A model generated the notes under the pieces. That model was not told where the DNA came from and made no database searches. It worked only from the letters and a program-made list of their open reading frames with translations. From CALKMS01 sp036796755 (GTDB lineage Bacteria; Actinomycetota; Aquicultoria; SKW223; CALKMS01), in contig DAIRCJ010000031.1 of NCBI GenBank assembly GCA_036796755.1, forward strand, positions 1-15,482: DNA of 15,482 nt, in the 5' to 3' direction. The position numbers and the translations under genes are program-made. This document shows positions 7,962-13,944 of this stretch, in pieces; position 1 is the first letter of the stretch, and every line of letters begins with the position of its first letter.

Positions 7962-8318
7962 TCAACCCCGTTTAAGAAGGAAGTTAAGCGCTTTCTTTGC
8001 CCCGGAAGAAAGAGAGGCTAACTTTATTAAAGGAGAAGATACTATCTCTTTGACAACTTCAGTAGTAACATTTACTTTTCGAGTAATCTCCTCCGCCGAT
8101 TTCATTATTTCATCGGCTCTTTTTAGTTCGCTATCAATGTCATTTAAAGTGACTTCTAACTTTTTTAAAAGCGAGGGCAAGGTGCTGCCCACTTCTTTCA
8201 AAATCGTATTGAGCGAAGAAAGGGTGCGAGCTAAATTAATCAGCACATAAACAAAGAAAATGCCCAGGATAACAGCTACAACAACCAGGACTGTATCCAG
8301 AATCAAGGGTAAATTCAT
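7962..8318 (-). CDS. DUF948 (YtxG-like) membrane-anchored protein
   Basis: The 118-residue protein has a strongly hydrophobic N-terminal segment (residues 5-29) followed by a long helical region with heptad-like hydrophobic spacing (about 30-85), the hallmark of DUF948 proteins related to Bacillus YtxG. A single-pass protein with a coiled-coil body is expected. ATG 8318 is the only standard start in the frame before an upstream in-frame stop near 8391-8393. It has no usable Shine-Dalgarno of its own; the nearby strong one (8364-8369) is instead placed for a 12-codon frame ending one base before this start. It opens the left-hand cluster and is followed by the YtxH-like gene, a pairing known in Firmicutes. 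Function unknown. Confidence 0.8.
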   Translation of the reverse strand: MNLPLILDTVLVVVAVILGIFFVYVLINLARTLSSLNTILKEVGSTLPSLLKKLEVTLNDIDSELKRADEIMKSAEEITRKVNVTTEVVKEIVSSPLIKLASLSSGAKKALNFLLKRG

Positions 8319-8319
8319 A

Positions 8320-8358
8320 TCAAAATAATAACATAAAACAAGGAAACAAGTTAAACAT
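8320..8358 (-). CDS. Possible 12-residue upstream frame (leader peptide) coupled to the DUF948 gene
   Basis: ATG 8358 opens a frame reading MFNLFPCFMLLF and ends at TGA 8322-8320, leaving one base before the DUF948 ATG at 8318. A near-ideal Shine-Dalgarno, GGGAGG at 8364-8369, lies five bases upstream. DUF948 has no other ribosome-binding site, so translation through this frame could deliver ribosomes to it by termination-reinitiation. The peptide is almost entirely hydrophobic. It is too short for homology, and a fortuitous ATG behind a displaced Shine-Dalgarno is possible. Confidence 0.4.
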   Translation of the reverse strand: MFNLFPCFMLLF

Positions 8359-8363
8359 TTGAG

Positions 8364-8369
8364 CCTCCC
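8364..8369 (-). promoter_or_regulatory. Strong Shine-Dalgarno GGGAGG in the DUF948 leader
   Basis: Read on the minus strand, AGGGAGG lies five bases before ATG 8358 but about 45 bases before the DUF948 ATG, too far to serve that start directly. It therefore favours translation of the short upstream frame. It lies immediately after an eight-pair stem-loop (8370-8393), so folding there could affect its exposure. Confidence 0.55.
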
Positions 8370-8393
8370 TAAAATCCTGAACTCTGGATTCTA
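8370..8393 (-). promoter_or_regulatory. Stem-loop next to the leader Shine-Dalgarno
   Basis: On the minus strand TAGAATCC and GGATTTTA form eight pairs (one G-U) around the eight-base loop AGAGTTCA. No T-run follows; the next bases are the Shine-Dalgarno. It is therefore more likely a translation-control or mRNA-stability hairpin than a terminator. Function is inferred from position only. Confidence 0.4.
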
Positions 8394-8406
8394 CAACCCA
8401 CTCTAT

Positions 8407-8452
8407 CCTCCCTTCCTTGCCTTTCCTCTTAGCATATAAAGGGTGAAGGAGG
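8407..8452 (-). promoter_or_regulatory. Longer two-part stem-loop in the comF-DUF948 gap
   Basis: On the minus strand CCTCCTTC (8452-8445) can pair with GAAGGGAGG (8415-8407) with one bulged G. Inside this, CCTTT (8442-8438) pairs with AAAGG (8424-8420), leaving a 13-base loop. The parts are separated by a small internal loop of two and four bases. The element is purine/pyrimidine-biased, which favours chance pairing. It does not match any riboswitch class that I can recognise. Confidence 0.3.
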
Positions 8453-8547
8453 GATTTGAACTTCTTTAATCAAAACTTCCTGGCTCGCCTTTCTTGAACC
8501 TTAAAAGCTTACGGCAAGCTGAATTCAACCCTTAAACTTATCCCCTT

Positions 8548-9252
8548 TTAAAACTGGCGGGCAAAGGCAAAAACCCGCACTTCCTTCGCCTTCCCCTCTT
8601 TTTTTAGGGTTCTAACCGCTTCTTTAACGGTAAACCCAGTGGTTATAACATCGTCAACGAGCAACACCCTTCTACCCGATAAACTTTTGGGGCAACTGTT
8701 TTTGAGGCCAAAAACGTCTTTAACATTGTTTTTTCTTTCCTCAAAACCCAGATTCTTTTGCTCCGCTGGCTCTTTTAGAAAAATGAGGACCTCAACCAGA
8801 GGCAAGTCAACTTTTTGGGAAATGCTCTCGGCTAACAGTTTCGCCTGATTAAAGCCCCTCTTTTTTAAGCTCTGCCGGGTGGAAGGAATAAAGGTAACAA
8901 GGTCAACTTCTTTAAAAAAATCAAAAAAGGCCTCCAGACTAACTTGAGCAAGAAAATGTGCCAGGTTCTTTTTTAAACCCATCTTATAATGAAGAATGAG
9001 CTCTTTATTCATTCCCTGATAAGGAGCTAAAGAGCGAATTTGGAAGTTTAGCTTTTGGCGCCGACAAAAAGAGCACCTTTTAACTTCATAGTAAGTTGGT
9101 TTACCGCAGTTCTGGCAAAAAGGAGGCTTTAGAAACTCTTCTTTTATCCTTTGCTGACAGTCAGGGCAAACCAGGTAAAGATCGGTAAAACGCTGGCAGA
9201 AAAGGCACTGATGAGGAAAGATTAAATCCAGCAAATTTTCTAAAATCAGCAC
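8548..9252 (-). CDS. comF: ComF-family phosphoribosyltransferase-like protein
   Basis: ComF proteins combine an N-terminal zinc-ribbon region with a type I phosphoribosyltransferase fold. In Bacillus the protein is needed for DNA uptake in competence, and relatives occur widely with uncertain roles. Paired cysteines at 16/19, 29/32, 46/49 and 60/63 form probable zinc sites. A conserved RGFNQ stretch lies near residue 130, and the PRPP loop VLLVDDVITTG lies at about 196-206. Length (234 residues) is normal. The start is GTG 9252 with AAGGGG eight bases upstream. It lies 35 bases after the AEC gene and ends the right-hand cluster. A type IV pilus gene at the other end of the window makes a link to DNA uptake possible, but that is inference. 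Confidence 0.92.
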   Translation of the reverse strand: MLILENLLDLIFPHQCLFCQRFTDLYLVCPDCQQRIKEEFLKPPFCQNCGKPTYYEVKRCSFCRRQKLNFQIRSLAPYQGMNKELILHYKMGLKKNLAHFLAQVSLEAFFDFFKEVDLVTFIPSTRQSLKKRGFNQAKLLAESISQKVDLPLVEVLIFLKEPAEQKNLGFEERKNNVKDVFGLKNSCPKSLSGRRVLLVDDVITTGFTVKEAVRTLKKEGKAKEVRVFAFARQF

Positions 9253-9287
9253 TCCTGGCGCCCCTTAAAAAACTTAAAAAATCAATT

Positions 9288-10196
9288 TTAGCTAAAAATA
9301 GATTGAATTAAGGGAATTGTCAAGAAAGAAAAAAGGGTGGTGAAAAAAATAGCTGAAGCAATAAACTCGGTATCCAGCGAGTAACGCTCGCCAATGATTA
9401 AAGAAAGCATCATTGAAGGCATCGAAGCTTCAAGCAAACCAACTTTATAGGCGCTACCTTGAAGGCCAATTAAAAAACCCAGATAACGAGCTAAAAAGGG
9501 AGAAAAAATCAGCTTGGTAAGAGCAACCAGCAAAATAAGGAGAAAATAAGAAGAAATTGAAAACTCTAAAGAAAGACCTATGGAAATCATTATCAGGGGA
9601 ATACTTACCTCGCCAAGTGCTTTCAGGGTAGTCAAAAGAAAAGCCGGTAGTTTTAGACCGGAAAAATTAAAAATCAGGCCAAGTAAGAGAGCAATCATTG
9701 GAGGAAAACTAATAAGTTCCTTAAATAAGTTTAGTTTCTCCTTTGTTCCTCCAAAATATTCAGCTACCAAAAGCCCAAAAGTAAAAGTGAAAACAACTGT
9801 TCCGAAAACATCATAAAAAATAGCTTGAGAGAGAGCCTTTTCTCCGTAAAGGAGCCTGGTCAGAGGATAGCCAAGATAGCCCGTGTTTCCCAGAACAGCC
9901 ACCAGAAAAAAACCCCCTTTTAGAGAGGGCTTATCGGTGAAAAAGGAAAAGACAAAAGCCAGAATTCCTGCCCCCCCCATCACCAGCCAGGCAAGTATCG
10001 GAACTTTTAAAAGCTCCAGCCTTAAAGAGGTCTTTAAAAAAACATTGAAAATCAGAAGGGGTAGAGTAAGGTTTATTATTAATTTATTGATTGTTCGGCG
10101 GTCACGAGGTTCAATTAAGCCAACCTTCTTGCTGAAAAAACCAACCAGAATTAAAAGGAGAAAAGGCAAAAAATTGCTCCAGAAAGTGAAAAACAT
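9288..10196 (-). CDS. AEC-family (auxin efflux carrier-like) permease
   Basis: This 302-residue, very hydrophobic protein has about ten predicted membrane segments in two halves separated by a more polar region near residues 145-160. The pattern NLTLPLLIFNVF (about 42-53), NTGYLGYPL in the first half and ASMPSMM in the second fit bacterial AEC/malate-permease-type carriers. Members move organic acids and related small molecules; the substrate here cannot be assigned. ATG 10196 shares one base with the mtnA stop and has AAGGGGG about seven bases upstream, so it is translationally linked to mtnA. Export of a by-product of thiomethyl-sugar salvage is a guess from context. A run of eight G on the coding strand (9971-9978) lies inside the gene. 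Confidence 0.88.
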   Translation of the reverse strand: MFFTFWSNFLPFLLLILVGFFSKKVGLIEPRDRRTINKLIINLTLPLLIFNVFLKTSLRLELLKVPILAWLVMGGAGILAFVFSFFTDKPSLKGGFFLVAVLGNTGYLGYPLTRLLYGEKALSQAIFYDVFGTVVFTFTFGLLVAEYFGGTKEKLNLFKELISFPPMIALLLGLIFNFSGLKLPAFLLTTLKALGEVSIPLIMISIGLSLEFSISSYFLLILLVALTKLIFSPFLARYLGFLIGLQGSAYKVGLLEASMPSMMLSLIIGERYSLDTEFIASAIFFTTLFSFLTIPLIQSIFS

Positions 10197-11254
10197 TAAG
10201 CTTCCCCCTTGAGAAAACGAGGAATATTTTCAGAAAAAGGAGGAAAAATAAGACCCCTTTCAGTGATAAAAGCCGTTATTAAAGAGGCGGGGGTGATATC
10301 AAAAGCGGGGTTTCTAGCCTGAGCTCCAGCTGGAGCCAGCTTTTTTCCAGCTAACTCTAAAACTTCAGCCTTTTGGCGCTCTTCAATAGGAATCTCTTTT
10401 CCCTCTTTCATCTCCAGATCAAAAGTGCTAACCGGAGCAGCAACGTAAAAGGGAATATGATGATAATAAGCCAGAACTGCCAAAGCATAAGTGCCAATTT
10501 TATTAGCGGTGTCGCCGTTTAAAACAATCCGGTCCGCTCCTACAATCACTTTATCTATCTCTCCTTGAGACATTAGAAAACCAGCCGCACCGTCCACAAT
10601 AACTTCGTAATCCAGACCAATTTTTTCCAGTTCCCAGGCCGTGAGACGGCTTCCCTGAAAAAGAGGACGTGTTTCATCAACCAGAACTTTTATTCTTTTC
10701 CCCTGTTCAAAGGCTCTTTTTATCACCCCCAAAGCCGTACCGTAACCGGCAGTAGCCAAGGAACCAGTGTTACAGTGAGTCAAAATGGTATCGCCATCTT
10801 TAATAAGATCTGCTCCGCTCTCAGCAATTTCTAAATCGCTCTTCAGGTTTTCTTCAAAGAAAATTCTGGCTTCTTCCTCAAGTTTCCCAAGAAGAATTTG
10901 CCCTTCTCCCTTTTCCCGACGAACAATTTGCAGCATCCGCTCTACCGCATTTTTTAGATTTACCGCCGTTGGGCGAGCCAAGAGGAGTTCCTGAGCTTTA
11001 TTTTCAATCTTCTTTTTCAAAACCTCAACTTTCGCCCCACCCGCCTCAACCAGAATCTCTTTAACCAGAAGAACCATACCGAAAGCTGCCGCTACTCCAA
11101 TTGCCGGTGCTCCTCGAACTCTTAAATTCCTTAACGCTTCCACCAGAGCCGCCAGGGAATTAATCTCTAAATAAACTTCTTCTGAAGGCAAACAAGTCTG
11201 GTCAAGCAGTATCAACTTCCCATTGCGCCAATCAAGAGGTTTAAACCCTTCCAT
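10196..11254 (-). CDS. mtnA: S-methyl-5-thioribose-1-phosphate isomerase
   Basis: MtnA converts 5-methylthioribose-1-phosphate to 5-methylthioribulose-1-phosphate in the cytoplasm. Some relatives also act on 5-deoxyribose-1-phosphate. The 352-residue protein belongs to the eIF2B-like fold and carries the enzyme-specific motifs: RGAPAIG (47-53), THCNTGSLAT with Cys161, DETRPLFQGSRLTAWEL (193-209) and GADRIVLNGD with Asp241. These match the catalytic Cys160 and Asp240 of Bacillus MtnA, which argues against a translation factor or ribose-1,5-bisphosphate isomerase. The start overlaps the aldolase gene by 14 bases, and GGGAAG lies about six bases upstream. With the aldolase and AhcY it forms the core of a probable SAM by-product salvage cluster. 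Confidence 0.95.
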   Translation of the reverse strand: MEGFKPLDWRNGKLILLDQTCLPSEEVYLEINSLAALVEALRNLRVRGAPAIGVAAAFGMVLLVKEILVEAGGAKVEVLKKKIENKAQELLLARPTAVNLKNAVERMLQIVRREKGEGQILLGKLEEEARIFFEENLKSDLEIAESGADLIKDGDTILTHCNTGSLATAGYGTALGVIKRAFEQGKRIKVLVDETRPLFQGSRLTAWELEKIGLDYEVIVDGAAGFLMSQGEIDKVIVGADRIVLNGDTANKIGTYALAVLAYYHHIPFYVAAPVSTFDLEMKEGKEIPIEERQKAEVLELAGKKLAPAGAQARNPAFDITPASLITAFITERGLIFPPFSENIPRFLKGEA

Positions 11255-11843
11255 CCTTATCTTCCCTTTTTAAAAACTGCCAGAGCTTGAAGATAAGATT
11301 TATCTCAGCAATTTTCTCGGCCGTCTCGGCTCGAATCAAAGCGTTAAGTTCATCGGCTGCTACTACCACCGCCCCGTGTTTCTCCAGTAAAGCAAGGTTT
11401 GATTTTCCCATCCTCTGGACAACCGCTTCTCCTAACTCCCAGGAATGAGGAGCCTTATAAGGAACCCTGACCACTCCTCCTAATATCTTTTCAAACTCCG
11501 GGTTAAGATAGTCAAAAGAAAAATCGATTAACCCCAGAGTTGTAAGATAAACGGAGTGAGTGTGGACAATCCATTTCACATCTTCCCGGTAACGATAAAT
11601 TTTTAAGTGGAGAGGGAGTTCCGAAGATGGTTTGCCCGGGCTCAAAACCTTTCCTTCCAGGTCTACCCGAACCAGGTCTTCGCTCTTCAAGTCCCCAAGA
11701 AAACAGCCGGTAGGAGAGATTAAAACTTCTTCGTTATTTAGACGACAGCTGACATTTCCCATATTAGACCAGGTCAGACCACGCAAGCTAATTTCTTTAG
11801 CTAATCTGGTTAACTTCTCCCTGGCCTCCCTTTCAGGCTCCAA
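11241..11843 (-). CDS. Class II aldolase/adducin-family protein, probable 5-(methylthio)ribulose-1-phosphate or 5-deoxyribulose-1-phosphate aldolase
   Basis: The 200-residue protein has all hallmarks of fuculose-phosphate-type zinc aldolases: GNVS (29-32), SPTG (43-46) for phosphate binding, PSSE with catalytic Glu75, HTH giving zinc ligands His94 and His96, and His156 in EKHG. Given mtnA directly downstream, the likely reaction splits 5-(methylthio)ribulose-1-phosphate or 5-deoxyribulose-1-phosphate into dihydroxyacetone phosphate and an aldehyde. The homologous MtnB dehydratase is the main alternative, but no mtnC-, mtnD-, mtnW- or mtnX-like gene is present. The start is TTG 11843, four bases after GGGGAGG, and lies inside the 3' end of the PAS-GGDEF gene (11-base overlap). 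Substrate is inferred from context; family and active-site residues are directly visible. Confidence 0.85.
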   Translation of the reverse strand: MEPEREAREKLTRLAKEISLRGLTWSNMGNVSCRLNNEEVLISPTGCFLGDLKSEDLVRVDLEGKVLSPGKPSSELPLHLKIYRYREDVKWIVHTHSVYLTTLGLIDFSFDYLNPEFEKILGGVVRVPYKAPHSWELGEAVVQRMGKSNLALLEKHGAVVVAADELNALIRAETAEKIAEINLIFKLWQFLKREDKDGRV

Positions 11844-12678
11844 TTAACCTCCCCTTCTTCTCCCTTTTCTGGCGGTACAGGTCATTATCGGCTCTCCGGA
11901 ATAAAGAGCGCCAATCATCGTCAATCTTCAGGGTAGCCAGGCCTAAACTCAAGCCGATATAAGGAAGTTTTTCTTTTTCAAATAAATCTCTCAGACGACG
12001 AATTACCTTTTCGGCCTGGCTTTTATCCACATCTACCAGGAGAATTAGAAACTCGTCTCCCCCATAGCGAGCAGCTAAATCAACTTCTTTCCGAATAACT
12101 TTCAAAATCAAATTTCCAATCTTTTTTAAGACTTTGTCCCCTTCCAAATGTCCGAAAAAATCGTTGTATTTTTTAAAGTCATCAACATCAATTACGATTA
12201 AGGAAAGAGGATAACCCTGGCGTTTCGCCCGTGCAACTTCTGATTTAAAACGCTTAAAAAAATAGCGAGCGTTAAAGAGCTTCTTGGTCAAGCCATCGCG
12301 AATTGAAGCTTCTTCCAGCTCCAGAATCAGTTTCCTGGCTTCAGTAACATCGCGCGAGGTGGCTACAATTCCCAGATACTTGCCCTGGTGATAAACAGCA
12401 CGGTACTTAAGCTCAAAAACCCGATTATCCAGATGAATTTCCCGGGTTATCACCAGGTCCGGTTGAGCTTTTAATTTCTTCACCACCTCTAAAACCTTTG
12501 CTCTTTTTTCTGGTGGATGGCAATCAAGAAAGTTTTTACCCAGAACCGAAGAAACATCCTTTCCTCTGAGCTCAGCTGAGTTTTTGTTAGAATAAGCGAT
12601 CCTGTTTCGCTCGTCTATAAAAAGAACTCCTTCTGGGATATCCAGAAGTAAAATAGACTCAATGGGTGGCCTCTTCAA
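11833..12678 (-). CDS. PAS-GGDEF protein, probable diguanylate cyclase
   Basis: The 281-residue protein has an N-terminal PAS sensor domain (about residues 8-115, ending in the typical SRDVTEARK linker) and a GGDEF domain (about 125-280). The active-site loop is a perfect GGDEF (206-210). The metal-site DVDDFK (164-169) and following ND (172-173) are intact, so c-di-GMP synthesis from two GTP is expected. The product-inhibition RxxD site is replaced by KEVD (197-200), suggesting weakened feedback. No membrane segment or signal peptide is seen, so it is probably a soluble cytoplasmic sensor; the PAS ligand is unknown. The start is TTG 12678 with AGAGGT five to six bases upstream. It lies nine bases after ahcY and overlaps the aldolase gene by 11, so it is embedded in the salvage operon. 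Confidence 0.92.
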   Translation of the reverse strand: MKRPPIESILLLDIPEGVLFIDERNRIAYSNKNSAELRGKDVSSVLGKNFLDCHPPEKRAKVLEVVKKLKAQPDLVITREIHLDNRVFELKYRAVYHQGKYLGIVATSRDVTEARKLILELEEASIRDGLTKKLFNARYFFKRFKSEVARAKRQGYPLSLIVIDVDDFKKYNDFFGHLEGDKVLKKIGNLILKVIRKEVDLAARYGGDEFLILLVDVDKSQAEKVIRRLRDLFEKEKLPYIGLSLGLATLKIDDDWRSLFRRADNDLYRQKREKKGRLIGA

Positions 12679-12687
12679 ATTTTACCT

Positions 12688-13944
12688 CTAAGTTCCTTCT
12701 TCCCAGGAAGAAAGATATTTCTCTTGTTCAGGAGTTAGAGTGTCAATGGAGATGCCCATTGATTTTAGTTTGAGAAAGGCTATTTCCCGGTCGATTTTCT
12801 CTGGCACAGGGTAAACTTTTCTTTCCAGCTTATCGCCCTCACGAACCAGATACTCAACCGACAGAGCTTGATTAGCAAAGGACATATCCATAACCATAGC
12901 TGGATGACCTTCAGCCGCCGCCAGGTTTATCAGTCGCCCCTCTCCCAGGAGAAAGATAACCCGGCCATCTTTGAGTTTATACTCTTCAACATAGTTTCTC
13001 ACCTTTCGCGAAGAAACTGAAAGTTCTTTTAAGCTTTCTAAATCAATTTCCACATTGAAATGGCCAGTGTTGGCCAAAATAGCGCCGTCTTTCATTACCG
13101 CAAAATGCTCGCGGCTAATAACATTGACATCGCCAGTTGCGGTAATAAAAACATCACCTAGGCGAGCAGCTTCAGCTAAAGGCATAACCTGATAGCCATC
13201 CATTGTCGCTTCCAGAGCTTTCAAAGCATCAACTTCACAAACTATAACCCTGGCTCCCAACCCCTGAGCTCTTTTGGCCAGTCCCTTGCCACACCAGCCA
13301 TAACCACAGATAACCACAACCGAACCAGCAAAAAGAAAATTGGTGGCTCGCATTATCCCGTCCAGAGTGCTCTGTCCCGTGCCATAGCGATTGTCAAAAA
13401 GATGCTTGGTTAAGGCGTCGTTAACAGCAATAACCGGATAAAGCAAAACCCCACTTTCGGCCATACTTTTAAGCCTGATAACCCCGGTTGTCGTTTCTTC
13501 CGTCCCGCCGATCACTTCCTTTGCCCGTTCAGGATGCTTTTTGTGAAGAGTGGAGATTAAATCGGCACCATCGTCCATGGTAATAAAGGGTTTAAAGGAA
13601 AGGACCGACTCAATATGGCGGTAATAAACTTCGTTACTTTCGCCTTTAATAGCAAAGACGGGAATCTCAAAGTCGCCCACTAAAGAAGCCGCTACCTCAT
13701 CCTGAGTTGAAAGGGGATTGGAAGCACAGAGGTAAACCTGGGCTCCCCCAGCTTTTAAAGTTATCATCAGGTTGGCAGTCTCCGTGGTAACATGAAGGCA
13801 AGCCCCTACTTTCAAACCAGCCAGGGGTTTTTCTTTTTCAAATCTTTCCTGAATCTGATTAAGCACCGGCATAAATCTCCTGGCCCATTCTATTTTCAGC
13901 CGACCTTCAGCCTTGAGGCTTAAATCTTTCACTTCAAACTCCAT
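12688..13944 (-). CDS. ahcY: Adenosylhomocysteinase (S-adenosyl-L-homocysteine hydrolase), short form
   Basis: AhcY reversibly splits S-adenosylhomocysteine into homocysteine and adenosine using bound NAD, relieving product inhibition of methyltransferases. The 418-residue protein has the substrate motif HVTTETANL (from His51), Asp125, Glu150, Lys180 and Asp184 in the NDALTKHLFDNRYG stretch, and the NAD loop GYGWCG (214-219). It ends in WEEGT and lacks the C-terminal Lys-Tyr extension of long forms, as in archaeal and many thermophile proteins. Some such short archaeal enzymes prefer S-inosylhomocysteine, so substrate is slightly open. ATG 13944 has AAAGGTGG six bases upstream and overlaps the preceding gene by 11 bases. 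The product adenosine would need a nucleoside-processing enzyme; the neighbouring phosphorylase-like protein is a candidate only if active. Confidence 0.97.
   Translation of the reverse strand: MEFEVKDLSLKAEGRLKIEWARRFMPVLNQIQERFEKEKPLAGLKVGACLHVTTETANLMITLKAGGAQVYLCASNPLSTQDEVAASLVGDFEIPVFAIKGESNEVYYRHIESVLSFKPFITMDDGADLISTLHKKHPERAKEVIGGTEETTTGVIRLKSMAESGVLLYPVIAVNDALTKHLFDNRYGTGQSTLDGIMRATNFLFAGSVVVICGYGWCGKGLAKRAQGLGARVIVCEVDALKALEATMDGYQVMPLAEAARLGDVFITATGDVNVISREHFAVMKDGAILANTGHFNVEIDLESLKELSVSSRKVRNYVEEYKLKDGRVIFLLGEGRLINLAAAEGHPAMVMDMSFANQALSVEYLVREGDKLERKVYPVPEKIDREIAFLKLKSMGISIDTLTPEQEKYLSSWEEGT

Larger units (their letters stand above)
8319..8547. other. Intergenic leader region between comF and the DUF948 gene (229 bases)
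   Basis: This is the only non-coding stretch of notable length and probably separates two operons. Near the comF end it holds a weak five-pair hairpin (8506-8520 on the minus strand) followed by TTTT, a poor terminator. A loose promoter match, TTCAAA at 8455-8460 with TATGCT at 8431-8436 (18-base spacer), is possible but weak. The two stem-loops, Shine-Dalgarno and short frame listed separately fill the DUF948-proximal half. T-box (AGGGTGG-type) and SAM-riboswitch signatures were looked for and not seen. A tRNA T-arm-like string at 8451-8461 is not part of a foldable tRNA. Confidence 0.6.

Noticed and set aside
8451..8461. tRNA T-arm-like string (minus strand TTCAAATCCC) possibly marking a tRNA or tRNA remnant
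   Set aside because: The bases on the 5' side (AGAAG) do not pair with the 3' side (CCCTC), and no D-arm, anticodon arm or matching acceptor half is found within 80 bases.
8501..8520. Hairpin AGCTT-GCCGT-AAGCT followed by TTTT as a comF terminator
   Set aside because: Only five pairs, two of them G-C, and a T-run of four that begins with the last base of the stem; too weak to call as a terminator.
8319..8547. T-box (because alaS is in the operon) or SAM/SAH riboswitch
   Set aside because: No AGGGTGG-type antiterminator sequence, no specifier-loop architecture and no recognisable SAM or SAH aptamer core on either strand.
9883..10212. Plus-strand frame of 109 codons opposite the AEC gene
   Set aside because: It lies opposite a well-conserved membrane protein, has no domain features and a composition explained by the reverse of hydrophobic codons.
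11241..11843. Naming the aldolase-family gene mtnB (dehydratase)
   Set aside because: The residue pattern (PSSE, HTH, EKHG) looks more like fuculose-phosphate aldolase and no downstream methionine-salvage genes are present, so no symbol is given.
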